NCBI RefSeq assembly: GCF_026212465.1
Contig: NC_080051.1
Span: 955,001-1,019,000, forward strand
Direction: 5' to 3'
DNA length: 64,000 bases
Source of the DNA: Amaranthus tricolor
Taxonomy: Eukaryota; Streptophyta; Magnoliopsida; Caryophyllales; Amaranthaceae
Part shown: piece by piece, positions 13,328-27,865 of the stretch
Numbering within the stretch: position 1 is the stretch's first letter
Layout: each line of letters begins with the position of its first letter
Notes under the pieces: generated by a model
What the model was told of the DNA's origin: nothing
Seen by the model: the letters and a program-made list of their open reading frames with translations, nothing else
The model's database searches: none
Program-made: the position numbers and the translations under genes

Positions 13328-16300
13328 TGATCAAAGAAGAATGAACGATGAAGAATGAACAAGGATCAATGATCAATGAAGAATGAACGATGAAGAATGA
13401 ACAAGGATTAATGGTCAATGACGAATGAACGATGAAGAATGAACAAGGATCAATGATCAATGAAGAATGAACGATAAAGAATGAACAAGGATTAATGGTC
13501 AATGACGAATGAATGATGAAGAATGAACGAGGATCAATGATCAATGACGAATGAACGATGAAGAATGAACAAGGATCAATGATCAATGACGAATGAACGA
13601 TGAAGAATGAACAAGGATCAATTCTCAATGAAGAATGAACGATGAAGAATGAACAAGGAACAATGATCAATGAAGAATGAACGATGAAGAATGAACAAGG
13701 ATTAATGGTCAATGACGAATGGATCAATGATCAATGAAGAATGAACGATGAAGAATGAACAAGGAGTAATGGTCAATGACGAATGAACGATGAAGAATGA
13801 ACAAGGATCAATGATCAATGACAAATGAACGATGAAGAATGAACAAGGATCAATGATCAATGACGAATGAACGATGAAGAATGAACAAGGATCAATGATC
13901 AATGAAGAATGAACAAGGATCAATGATCAAAGAAGAATGAACGATGAAGAATGAACAAGGAACAATGATCAATGAAGAATGAACGATGAAGAATGAACAA
14001 GGATTAATGGTCAATGACGAATGAATGATGAAGAATGAACAAGGATCAATGATCAATGAAGAATGAACGATGAAGAATGAACAAGGATCAATGATCAATG
14101 AAGAATGAACGACGAAGAATGAACAAGAATTAATGGTCAATGACGAATGAACGATGAAGAATGAACAAGGATCAATGATCAATGACGAATGAACGATGAA
14201 GAATGAACAAGGATCAATGATCAATGAAGAATGAACGATGAAGAATGAACAAGGAATAATGGTCAATGACGAATGAACGATGAAGAATGAACAAGGATCA
14301 ATGATCAATGACGAATGAACGATGAAGAATGAACAAGGATCAATGATCAATGAAGAATGAACAAGGATCAATGATCAAAGAAGAATGAACGATAAAGAAT
14401 GAACAAGGAACAATGATCAATGAAGAATGAACGATGAAGAATGAACAAGGATTAATGGTCAATGACGAATGAACGATGAAGAATGAACAAGGATCAATGA
14501 TCAATGAAGAATGAACGATGAATAATGAACAAGGATTAATGGTCAATGACGAATGAATGATGAAGAATGAACAAGGATCAATGATCAATGACGAATGAAC
14601 GATGAAGAATGAACAAGGATCAATGATCAATGACGAATGAACGATGAAGAATGAACAAGGATCAATGATCAATGAAGAATGAACGATGAAGAACGAACAA
14701 GGAGTAATGGTCAATGACGAATGAACGATGAAGAATGAACAAGGATCAATGATCAATGACGAATGAACGATGAAGAATGAACAAGGATCAATGATCAATG
14801 AAGAATGAACGATGAAGAATGAACAAGGATCAATGATCAATGAAGAATGAACGATGAAGAATGAACAAGGATCAATTCTCAATGAAGAATGAACGATGAA
14901 GAATGAACAAGGAACAATGATCAATGAAGAATGAACGATGAAGAATGAACAAGGATTAATGGTCAGTGACGAATGAACGATGAAGAATGAACAAGGATCA
15001 ATGATCAATGAAGAATGAACGATGAAGAATGAACAAGGATTAATGGTCAATGACGAATGAACGATGAAGAATGAACAAGGATCAATGATCAATGACGAAT
15101 GAACGATGAAGAATGAACAAGGATCAATGATCAATGACGAATGAACGATGAAGAATGAACAAGGATCAATGATCGATGAAGAATGAACAAGGATCAATGA
15201 TCAAAGAAGAATGAACGATGAAGAATGAACAAGGATCAATGATCAATGAAGGATGAACGATGAAGAATGAACAAGGATCAATGATCAATGAAGAATGAAC
15301 GATGAAGAATGAACAAGGTTCAATGATCAATGAAGAATGAACGATGAAGAATGAACAAGGATTAATGGTCAATGACGAATGAACGATGAAGAATGAACAA
15401 GGATCAATGATCAATGAAGAATGAACGATGAAGAATGAACAAGGATTAATGGTCAATGACGAATGAACGATGAAGAATGAACAAGGATCAATGATCAATG
15501 AAGAATGAACGATAAAGAATGAACAAGGATCAATGATAAATGAAGAATGAACGATGAAGAATGAATAAGGATCAATGATCAATGACGAATGAACGATGAA
15601 GAATGAACAAGGATCAATGATCAATGAAGAATGAACAAGGATCAATGATCAAAGAAGAATGAACGATGAAGAATGAACAAGGAACAATGATCAATGAAGA
15701 ATGAACGATGAAGAATGAACAAGGATCAATGATCAATGAAGAATGAACGATGAAGAATGAACAAGGATCAATGATCAATGAAGAATGAACGATGAAGAAT
15801 GAACAAGGAACAATAATCAATGAAGAATGATCGATGAAGAATGAACAAGGATTAATTGTCAATGACGAATGAACGATGAAGAATGAACAAGGATCAATGC
15901 TCAATGAAGAATGAACGATGAAGAATGAACAAGGATCAATGATCAATGAAGAATGAACGATGAAGAATGAACAAGGATTAATGGTCAATGACGAATGAAC
16001 GATGAAGAATGAACAAGGATCAATGATCAATGAAGAATGAACGATGAAGAATGAACAAGGATTAATGGTCAATGACGAATGAACGATGAAGAATGAACAA
16101 GGATCAATGATCAATGATGAATGAACGATGAAGAATGAACAAGGATCAATGATCAATGAAGAATGAACAAGGATCAATGATCAAAGAAGAATGAACGATG
16201 AAGAATGAACAAGGAGTAATAGTCAATGACGAATGAACGATGAAGAATGAACAACGATCAATGATCAATGACGAATGAACAATGAAGAATGAACAAGGAT

Positions 16301-18199
16301 CAATGATCAATGAAGAATGAACAAGGATCAATGATCAAAGAAGAATGAACGATGAAGAATGAACAAGGATCAATAATCAATGAAGAATGAACGATGAAGA
16401 ATGAACAAGGATTAATGGTCAATGACGAATGAACGATGAAGAATGAACAAGGATCAATGAAGAATGAACAATGAAGAATGAACAAGGATCAATGATCAAT
16501 GACGAATGAACGATGAAGAATGAACAAGGATCAAAGATCAATGACGAATGAACGATGAAGAATGAACAAGGATCAATGATCAATGAAGAATGAACAAGAA
16601 TCAATGATCAAAGAAGAATGAACGATAAAGAATGAACAAGGATCAATGATCAATGAAGAATGAACGATGAAGAATGAACAAGGATCAATGATCAATGAAG
16701 AATGAACGATGAAGAATGAACAAGGATCAATTCTCAATGAAGAATGAACGATGAAGAATGAACAAGGATCAATTCTCAATGAAGAATGAACAATGAAGAA
16801 TGAACAAGGAACAATGATCAATGAAGAATGAACGATGAAGAATGAACAAGGATTAATGGTCAATGACGAATGAACGATGAAGAATGAACAAGGATCAATG
16901 ATCAATGAAGAATGAACGATGAAGAATGAACAAGGATCAATGATCAATGAAGAATGAACGACGAAGAATGAACAAGGATTAATGGTCAATGACGAATGAA
17001 CGATGAAGAATGAACAAGGATCAATGATCAATGACGAATGAACGATGAAGAATGAACAAGGATCAAAGTTCAATGACGAATGAACGATGAAGAATGAACA
17101 AGGATCAATGATCAATGAAGAATGAACAAGAATCAATGATCAAAGAAGAATGAACGATGAAGAATGAACAAGGATCAATGATCAATGAAGAATGAACGAT
17201 GAAGAATGAACAAGGATCAATGATCAATGAAGAATGAACGACGAAGAATGAACAAGGATTAATGGTCAATGACGAATGAACGATGAAGAATGAACAAGGA
17301 TCAATGATCAATAACGAATGAACGATGAAGAATGAACAAGGATCAATGATCAATGAAGAATGAACGATGAAGAATGAACAAGGAGTAATGGTCAATGACT
17401 AATGAACGATGAAGAATGAACAAGGATCAATGATCAATGACGAATGAACGATGAAGAATGAACAAGGATCAATGATCAATGAAGAATGAACGATGAAGAA
17501 TGAACAAGGATCAATGATCAATGAAGAATGAACGATGAAGAATGAACAAGGATCAATTCTCAATGAAGAATGAACGATGAAGAATGAACAAGGAACAATG
17601 ATCAATGAAGAATGAACGATGAAGAATGAACAAGGATTAATGGTAAGTGACGAATGAACGATGAAGAATGAACAAGGATCAATGATCAATGAAGAATGAA
17701 CGATGAAGAATGAACAAGGATTAATGGTCAATGACGAATGAACGATGAAGAATGAACAAGGATCAATGATCAATGACGAATGAACGATGAAGAATGAACA
17801 AGGATCAATGATCAATGACGAATGAACGATGAAGAATGAACAAGGATCAATGATCAATGAAGAATGAACAAGGATCAATGATCAAAGAAGAATGAACGAT
17901 GAAGAATGAACAAGGATCAATGATCAATGAAGAATGAACGATGAAGAATGAACAAGGATCAATGATCAATGAAGAATGAACGATGAAGAATGAACAAGGA
18001 TCAATTCTCAATGAAGAATGAACGATGAAGAATGAACAAGGAGTAATGGTCAATGACGAATGAACGATGAAGAATGAACAAGGATCAATGATCAATGACA
18101 AATGAACGATGAAGAATGAACAAGGATCAATGATCAATGAAGAATGAACAAGGATCAATGATCAATGAAGAATGAACGATGAAGAATGAACAAGGATTA
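13328..18199 (+). repeat. Mosaic satellite region with older, divergent HOR fragments
   Basis: No single clean period is evident. Fragments resemble later blocks: 13,702-13,923 resembles 20,003-20,224, including the off-phase junction GACGAATGGATCAATG near 13,716-13,731. The segment 13,892-14,371 follows the order of 18,939-19,418, 22,408-22,887 and 27,872-28,351. The part at 17,847-18,158 is the first half of the landmark block. Isolated variants are more frequent here (for example GATCGATGAAG near 15,173), which fits older or less homogenised copies. No gene is visible. Confidence 0.75.
17847..18158 (+). repeat. Landmark HOR block, half copy
   Basis: Same variant order as 1,068-1,379, 2,734-3,045, 4,245-4,556, 5,757-6,068 and 11,826-12,137, including the GACAAAT heptamer near 18,097. 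The second half of the block is replaced by a different order leading into the 3,469-bp duplication. Confidence 0.8.
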
Positions 18200-21100
18200 A
18201 TGGTCAATGACGAATGAATGATGAAGAATGAACAAGGATCAATGATCAATGACGAATGAACGATGAAGAATGAACAAGGATCAATGATCAATGACGAATG
18301 AACGATGAAGAATGAACAAGGATCAATGATCAATGAAGAATGAACGATGAAGAATGAACAAGGAGTAATGGTCAATGACGAATGATCGATGAAGAATGAA
18401 CAAGGATCAATGATCAATGACGAACGAACGATGAAGAATGAACAAGGATCAATGATCAATGAAGAATGAACGATGAAGAATGAACAAGGATCAATGATCA
18501 ATGAAGAATGAACGATGAAGAATGAACAAGGATCAATTCTCAATGAAGAATGAACGATGAAGAATGAACAAGGAACAATGATCAATGAAGAATGAACGAT
18601 GAAGAATGAACAAGGATTAATGGTCAATGACGAATGAACGATGAAGAATGAAATGGGATCAATGATCAATGAAGAATGAACGATGAAAAATGAACAAGGA
18701 TCAATGATCAATGAAGAATGAACGATGAAGAATGAACAAGGATTAATGCTCAGTGACGAATGAACGATGAAGAATGAACAAGGATCAATGATCGATGAAG
18801 AATGAACAAGGATTAATGGTCAATGACGAATGAACGATGAAGAATGAACAAGGATCAATGATCAATGACGAATGAACGATGAAGAATGAACAAGGATCAA
18901 TGATCAATGACGAATGAACGATGAAGAATGAACAAGGATCAATGATCAATGAAGAATGAACAAGGATCAATGATCAAAGAAGAATGAACGATGAAGAATG
19001 AACAAGGAACAATGATCAATGAAGAATGAACGATGAAGAATGAACAAGGATTAATGGTCAATGACGAATGAACGATGAAGAATGAACAAGGATCAATGAT
19101 CAATGAAGAATGAACGATGAAGAATGAACAAGGATCAATGATCAATGAAGAATGAACGACGAAGAATGAACAAGAATTAATGGTCAATGACGAATGAACA
19201 TTGAAGAATGAACAAGGATCAATGATCAATGACGAATGAACGATGAAGAATGAACAAGGATCAATGATCAATGAAGAATGAACGATGAAGAATGAACAAG
19301 GAATAATGGTCAATGACGAATGAACGATGAAGAATGAACAAGGATCAATGATCAATGACGAATGAACGATGAAGAATGAACAACGATCAATGATCAATGA
19401 AGAATGAACAAGGATCAATGATCAAAGAAGAATGAACGATAAAGAATGAACAAGGATCAATGATCAATGAAGAATGAACGATGAAGAATGAACAAGGATT
19501 AATGGTCAATGACGAATGAACGATGAAGAATGAACAAGGATCAATGATCAATGAAGAATGAACGATGAAGAATGAACAAGGATTAATGGTCAATGACGAA
19601 TGAATGATGAAGAATGAACAAGGATCAATGATCAATGACGAATGAACGATGAAGAATGAACAAGGATCAATGATCAATGACGAATGAACGATGAAGAATG
19701 AACAAGGATCAATGATCAATGAAGAATGAACGATGAAGAACGAACAAGGAGTAATGGTCAATGACGAATGAACGATGAAGAATGAACAAGGATCAATGAT
19801 CAATGACGAATGAACGATGAAGAATGAACAAGGATCAATGATCAATGAAGAATGAACGATGAAGAATGAACAAGGATCAATGATCAATGAAGAATGAACG
19901 ATGAAGAATGAACAAGGATCAATTCTCAATGAAGAATGAACGATGAAGAATGAACAAGGAACAATGATCAATGAAGAATGAACGATGAACAATGAACAAG
20001 GATTAATGGTCAATGACGAATAGATCAATGATCAATGAAGAATGAGCGATGAAGAATGAACAAGGAGTAATGGTCAATGACGAATGAACGATGAAGAATG
20101 AACAAGGATCAATGATCAATGACGAATGAACGATGAAGAATGAACAAGGATCAATGATCAATGACGAATGAACGATGAAGAATGAACAAGGATCAATGAT
20201 CAATGAAGAATGAACAAGGATCAATGATCAAAGAAGAATGAACGATGAAGAATGAACAAGGAACAATGATCAATGAAGAATGAACAATGAAGAATGAACA
20301 AGGATTAATGGTCAATGACGAATGAACGATGAAGAATGAACAAGGATCAATGATCAATGAAGAATGAACGATGAAGAATGAACATGGATCAATGATCAAT
20401 GAAGAATGAACGATGAAGAATGAACAAGGATCAATTCTCAATGAAGAATGAACGATGAAGAATGAACAAGGAACAATGATCAATGAAGAATGAACGATGA
20501 AGAATGAACAAGGATCATCAATGAAGAATGAACGATGAAGAATGAACAAGGAACAATGATCAATGAAGAATGATCGATGAAGAATGAGCAAGGATTAATG
20601 GTCAATGACGAATGAACGATGAAGAATGAACAAGGATCAATGCTCAATGAAGAATGAACGATGAAGAATGAACAAGGATCAATGATCAATGAAGAATGAA
20701 CGATGAAGAATGAACAAGGATTAATGGTCAATGACGAATGAACGATGAAGAATGAACGAGGATCAATGATCAATGAAGAATGAACGATGAAGAATGAACA
20801 AGGATTAATGGTCAATGACGAATGAACGATGAAGAATAAACAAGGATCAATGATCAATGACGAATGAACGATGAAGAATGAACAAGGATCAATGATCAAT
20901 GACGAATGAACGATGAAGAATGAACAAGGATCAATGATCAATGAAGAATGAACAAGGATCAATGATCAAAGAAGAATGAACGATGAAGAATGAACAAGGA
21001 TCAATGATCAATGAAGAATGAACGAAGAAGAATGAACAAGGAGTAATAGTCAATGACGAATGAACGATGAAGAATGAACAAGGATCAATGATCAATGACG

Positions 21101-21668
21101 AATGAACGATGAAGAATGAACAAGGATCAATGATCAATGAAGAATGAACGATGAAGAATGAACAAGGATCAATGATTAATGAAGAATGAACAAGGATCAA
21201 TGATCAAAGAAGAATGAACGATGAAGAATGAACAAGGATTAATGGTCAATGACGAATGAACGATGAAGAATGAACAAGGATTAATGGTCAATGACGAATG
21301 AACGATGAAGAATGAACAAGGGTCAATGATCAATGAAGAATGAACGATGAAGAATGAACAAGGATTAATGGTCAATGACGAATGAATGATGAAGAATGAA
21401 CAAGGATCAATGATCAATGACGAATGAACGATGAAGAATGAACAAGGATCAATGATCAATGAAGAATGAACGATGAAGAATGAACAAGGAACAATGATCA
21501 ATGAAGAATGAACGATGAAGAATGAACAAGGATTAATGGTCAATGACGAATGAACGATGAAGACTGAACAAGGATCAATGATCAATGATCAATGAAGAAT
21601 GAACGATGAAGAATGAACAAGGATCAATGATCAATGAAGAATGAACGACGAAGAATGAACAAGGATTA
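18200..21668 (+). repeat. 3,469-bp higher-order repeat, copy 1
   Basis: Head-to-tail with 21,669-25,137. Shared private markers at a constant 3,469-bp offset are GAAATGG near 18,650, the off-phase junction near 20,018-20,030, a 4-bp deletion giving GGATCATCAATG near 20,512-20,523, GAAGACTGAAC near 21,559-21,569, and a triple GATCAAT at 21,573-21,593. The length equals 496 x 7 minus 3, explained by the 4-bp deletion plus the +1 junction. Differences from copy 2 are few, for example GAATAGATC here against GAATGGATC, and GAACATTG near 19,198. Confidence 0.9.
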
Positions 21669-24600
21669 ATGGTCAATGACGAATGAATGATGAAGAATGA
21701 ACAAGGATCAATGATCAATGACGAATGAACGATGAAGAATGAACAAGGATCAATGATCAATGACGAATGAACGATGAAGAATGAACAAGGATCAATGATC
21801 AATGAAGAATGAACGATGAAGAATGAACAAGGAGTAATGGTCAATGACGAATGATCGATGAAGAATGAACAAGGATCAATGATCAATGACGAACGAACGA
21901 TGAAGAATGAACAAGGATCAATGATCAATGAAGAATGAACGATGAAGAATGAACAAGGATCAATGATCAATGAAGAATGAACGATGAAGAATGAACAAGG
22001 ATCAATTCTCAATGAAGAATGAACGATGAAGAATGAACAAGGAACAATGATCAATGAAGAATGAACGATGAAGAATGAACAAGGATTAATGGTCAATGAC
22101 GAATGAACGATGAAGAATGAAATGGGATCAATGATCAATGAAGAATGAACGATGAAAAATGAACAAGGATCAATGATCAATGAAGAATGAACGATGAAGA
22201 ATGAACAAGGATTAATGCTCAGTGACGAATGAACGATGAAGAATGAACAAGGATCAATGATCGATGAAGAATGAACAAGGATTAATGGTCAATGACGAAT
22301 GAACGATGAAGAATGAACAAGGATCAATGATCAATGACGAATGAACGATGAAGAATGAACAAGGATCAATGATCAATGACGAATGAACGATGAAGAATGA
22401 ACAAGGATCAATGATCAATGAAGAATGAACAAGGATCAATGATCAAAGAAGAATGAACGATGAAGAATGAACAAGGAACAATGATCAATGAAGAATGAAC
22501 GATGAAGAATGAACAAGGATTAATGGTCAATGACGAATGAACGATGAAGAATGAACAAGGATCAATGATCAATGAAGAATGAACGATGAAGAATGAACAA
22601 GGATCAATGATCAATGAAGAATGAACGACGAAGAATGAACAAGAATTAATGGTCAATGACGAATGAACGATGAAGAATGAACAAGGATCAATGATCAATG
22701 ACGAATGAACGATGAAGAATGAACAAGGATCAATGATCAATGAAGAATGAACGATGAAGAATGAACAAGGAATAATGGTCAATGACGAATGAACGATGAA
22801 GAATGAACAAGGATCAATGATCAATGACGAATGAACGATGAAGAATGAACAACGATCAATGATCAATGAAGAATGAACAAGGATCAATGATCAAAGAAGA
22901 ATGAACGATAAAGAATGAACAAGGATCAATGATCAATGAAGAATGAACGATGAAGAATGAACAAGGATTAATGGTCAATGACGAATGAACGATGAAGAAT
23001 GAACAAGGATCAATGATCAATGAAGAATGAACGATGAAGAATGAACAAGGATTAATGGTCAATGACGAATGAATGATGAAGAATGAACAAGGATCAATGA
23101 TCAATGACGAATGAACGATGAAGAATGAACAAGGATCAATGATCAATGACGAATGAACGATGAAGAATGAACAAGGATCAATGATCAATGAAGAATGAAC
23201 GATGAAGAACGAACAAGGAGTAATGGTCAATGACGAATGAACGATGAAGAATGAACAAGGATCAATGATCAATGACGAATGAACGATGAAGAATGAACAA
23301 GGATCAATGATCAATGAAGAATGAACGATGAAGAATGAACAAGGATCAATGATCAATGAAGAATGAACGATGAAGAATGAACAAGGATCAATTCTCAATG
23401 AAGAATGAACGATGAAGAATGAACAAGGAACAATGATCAATGAAGAATGAACGATGAACAATGAACAAGGATTAATGGTCAATGACGAATGGATCAATGA
23501 TCAATGAAGAATGAGCGATGAAGAATGAACAAGGAGTAATGGTCAATGACGAATGAACGATGAAGAATGAACAAGGATCAATGATCAATGACGAATGAAC
23601 GATGAAGAATGAACAAGGATCAATGATCAATGACGAATGAACGATGAAGAATGAACAAGGATCAATGATCAATGAAGAATGAACAAGGATCAATGATCAA
23701 AGAAGAATGAACGATGAAGAATGAACAAGGAACAATGATCAATGAAGAATGAACGATGAAGAATGAACAAGGATTAATGGTCAATGACGAATGAACGATG
23801 AAGAATGAACAAGGATCAATGATCAATGAAGAATGAACGATGAAGAATGAACATGGATCAATGATCAATGAAGAATGAACGATGAAGAATGAACAAGGAT
23901 CAATTCTCAATGAAGAATGAACGATGAAGAATGAACAAGGAACAATGATCAATGAAGAATGAACGATGAAGAATGAACAAGGATCATCAATGAAGAATGA
24001 ACGATGAAGAATGAACAAGGAACAATGATCAATGAAGAATGATCGATGAAGAATGAGCAAGGATTAATGGTCAATGACGAATGAACGATGAAGAATGAAC
24101 AAGGATCAATGCTCAATGAAGAATGAACGATGAAGAATGAACAAGGATCAATGATCAATGAAGAATGAACGATGAAGAATGAACAAGGATTAATGGTCAA
24201 TGACGAATGAATGATGAAGAATGAACGAGGATCAATGATCAATGAAGAATGAACGATGAAGAATGAACAAGGATTAATGGTCAATGACGAATGAACGATG
24301 AAGAATAAACAAGGATCAATGATCAATGACGAATGAACGATGAAGAATGAACAAGGATCAATGATCAATGACGAATGAACGATGAAGAATGAACAAGGAT
24401 CAATGATCAATGAAGAATGAACAAGGATCAATGATCAAAGAAGAATGAACGATGAAGAATGAACAAGGATCAATGATCAATGAAGAATGAACGAAGAAGA
24501 ATGAACAAGGAGTAATAGTCAATGACGAATGAACGATGAAGAATGAACAAGGATCAATGATCAATGACGAATGAACGATGAAGAATGAACAAGGATCAAT

Positions 24601-25137
24601 GATCAATGAAGAATGAACGATGAAGAATGAACAAGGATCAATGATTAATGAAGAATGAACAAGGATCAATGATCAAAGAAGAATGAACGATGAAGAATGA
24701 ACAAGGATTAATGGTCAATGACGAATGAACGATGAAGAATGAACAAGGATTAATGGTCAATGACGAATGAACGATGAAGAATGAACAAGGGTCAATGATC
24801 AATGAAGAATGAACGATGAAGAATGAACAAGGATTAATGGTCAATGACGAATGAATGATGAAGAATGAACAAGGATCAATGATCAATGACGAATGAACGA
24901 TGAAGAATGAACAAGGATCAATGATCAATGAAGAATGAACGATGAAGAATGAACAAGGAACAATGATCAATGAAGAATGAACGATGAAGAATGAACAAGG
25001 ATTAATGGTCAATGACGAATGAACGATGAAGACTGAACAAGGATCAATGATCAATGATCAATGAAGAATGAACGATGAAGAATGAACAAGGATCAATGAT
25101 CAATGAAGAATGAACGACGAAGAATGAACAAGGATTA
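21669..25137 (+). repeat. 3,469-bp higher-order repeat, copy 2
   Basis: Near-identical copy of 18,200-21,668 with all its private markers: GAAATGG near 22,119, junction near 23,487-23,499, 4-bp deletion near 23,981-23,992, GAAGACTGAAC near 25,028-25,038, and triple GATCAAT at 25,042-25,062. Only scattered single-base differences are visible, so the duplication is recent relative to the divergence among monomers. Most of this copy is also part of the 5.5-kb duplication. Confidence 0.9.
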
Positions 25138-27865
25138 ATGGTCAATGACGAATGAACGATGAAGAATGAACAAGGATCAATGATCAATGACGAATGAACG
25201 ATGAAGAATGAACAAGGATCAATGATCAATGACTAATGAACGATGAAGAATGAACAAGGATCAATGATTAATGAAGAATGAACAAGGATCAATGATCAAA
25301 GAAGAATGAACGATGAAGAATGAACAAGGATTAATGGTCAATGACGAATGAACGATGAAGAATGAACAAGGATCAATGATCAATGAAGAATGAACGATGA
25401 AGAATGAACAAGGATTAATGGTCAATGACGAATGAACGATGAAGAATGAACAAGGATCAATGATCAATGAGGAATGAACGATGAAGAATGAACAAGGATC
25501 AATTCTCAATGAAGAATGAACGATGAAGAATGAACAAGGATCAATTCTCAATGAAGAATGAACGATGAAGAATGAACAAGGAACAATGATCAATGAAGAA
25601 TGAACGATGAAGAATGAACAAGGATTAATGGTCAATGACGAATGAACGATGAAGAATGAACAAGGATCAATGATCAATGAAGAATGAACGATGAAGAATG
25701 AACAAGGATTAATGGTCAATGACGAATGAATGATGAAGAATGAACAAGGATCAATGATTAATGACGAATGAACGATGAAGAATGAACAAGGATCAATGAT
25801 CAATGACGAATGAACGATGAAGAATGAACAAGGATCAATGATCAATGAAGAATGAACGATGAAGAATGAAAAAGGAGTAATGGTCAATGACGAATGAACG
25901 ATGAAGAATGAACAAGGAACAATGATCAATGACGAATGAACGATGAAGAATGAACAAGGATCAATGATCAATGAAGAATGAACGATGAAGAATGAACAAG
26001 GAGTAATGGTCAATGACGAATGAACGATGAAGAATGAACAAGGATCAATGATCAATGAGTAATGAACGATGAAGAATGAACAAGGATCAATGATTAATGA
26101 AGAATGAACAAGGATCAATCATCAAAGAAGAATGAACGATGAAGAATGAACAAGGATCAATGATCAATGAAGAATGAACGATGAAGAATGAACAAGGAAT
26201 AATGGTCAATGACGAATGAACGATGAAGAATGAACAAGGATCAATGATCAATGACGAATGAACGATGAAGATGAACAAGGATCAATGATCAATGAAGAAT
26301 GAACAAGGATCAATGATCAAAGAAGAATGAACGATGAAGAATGAACAAGGATCAATGATCAATGAAGAATGAACGATGAAGAATGAACAAGGATTAATGG
26401 TCAATGACGAATGAACGATGAAGAATGAACAAGGATCAATGATCAATGAAGAATGAACGATGAAGAATGAACGATGAAGAATGAACAAGGAGTAATGGTC
26501 AATGACGAATGAACGCTGAAGAATGAACAAGGATCAATGATCAATGACGAATGAACGATGAAGAATGAACAAGGATCAATGATCAATGAAGAATGAACGA
26601 TGAAGAATGAACAAGGATCAATGATCAATGAAGAATGAACGATGAAGAATGAACAAGGATCAATTCTCAATGAAGAATGAACGATGAAGAATGAACAAGG
26701 AACAATGATCAATGAAGAATGAACGATGAAGAATGAACAAGGATTAATGGTCAATGACGAATGGATCAATGATCAATGAAGAATGAACGATGAAGAATGA
26801 ACAAGGAGTAATGGTCAATGACGAATGAACGATGAAGAATGAACAAGGATCAATGATCAATGACGAATGAACGATGAAGAATGAACAAGGATCAATGATC
26901 AATGACGAATGAACGATGAAGAATGAACAAGGATCAATGATCAATGAAGAATGAACAAGGATCAATGATCAAAGAAGAATGAACGATGAAGAATGAACAA
27001 GGAACAATGATCAATGAAGAATGAACGATGAAGAATGAACAAGGATTAATGGTCAATGACGAATGAACGATGAAGAATGAACAAGGATCAATGATCAATG
27101 AAGAATGAACGATGAAGAATGAACAAGGATCAATGATCAATGAAGAATGAACGACGAAGAATGAACAAGGATTAATGGTCAATGACGAATGAACGATGAA
27201 GAATGAACAAGGATCATTGATCAATGACGAATGAACGATGAAGAATGAACAAGGAACAATGATCAATGAAGAATGATCGATGAAGAATGAGCAAGGATTA
27301 ATGGTCAATGACGAATGAACGATGAAGAATGAACAAGGATCAATGCTCAATGAAGAATGAACGATGAAGAATGAACAAGGATCAATGACCAATGAAGAAT
27401 GAACGATGAAGAATGAACAAGGATTAATGGTCAATGACGAATGAACGATGAAGAATGAACGAGGATCAATGATCATTGAAGAATGAACGATGAAGAATGA
27501 ACAAGGATTAATGGTCAATGACGAATGAACGATGAAGAATAAACAAGGATCAATGATCAATGACGAATGAACGATGAAGAATGAACAAGGATCAATGATC
27601 AATGACGAATGAACGATGAAGAATGAACAAGGATCAATGATCAATGAAGAATGAACAAGGATCAATGATCAAAGAAGAATGAACGATGAAGAATTAACAA
27701 GGATCAATGATCAATGAAGAATGAACGATGAAGAATGAACAAGGATTAATGGTCAATGACGAATGAACGATGAAGAATGAACAAGGATCAATGATCAATG
27801 AAGAATGAACGATGAAGAATGAACAAGGATCAATGATCAATGACGAATGAACGATGAAGAATGAA
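22360..27865 (+). repeat. 5.5-kb higher-order repeat, copy 1 (overlaps the 3,469-bp copy 2)
   Basis: The order from about 22,400 to 27,650 recurs at about 27,870-33,150. The offset is 5,464 bp at the left and 5,506 bp after the second copy gains one 42-bp monomer near 28,520. A 1-bp deletion (GAAGATGAAC for GAAGAATGAAC) near 26,270 recurs near 31,776, and GATCAATCATCAAAG near 26,120 recurs near 31,626. Edges are approximate. Confidence 0.85.

Noticed and set aside
18646..18660. GAAATGGGATC near 18,650 and 22,119 as a possible insertion breakpoint
   Set aside because: It keeps the heptamer phase (GAAATGG in place of GAACAAG), so it is a multi-base substitution in one monomer, copied by the 3,469-bp duplication.
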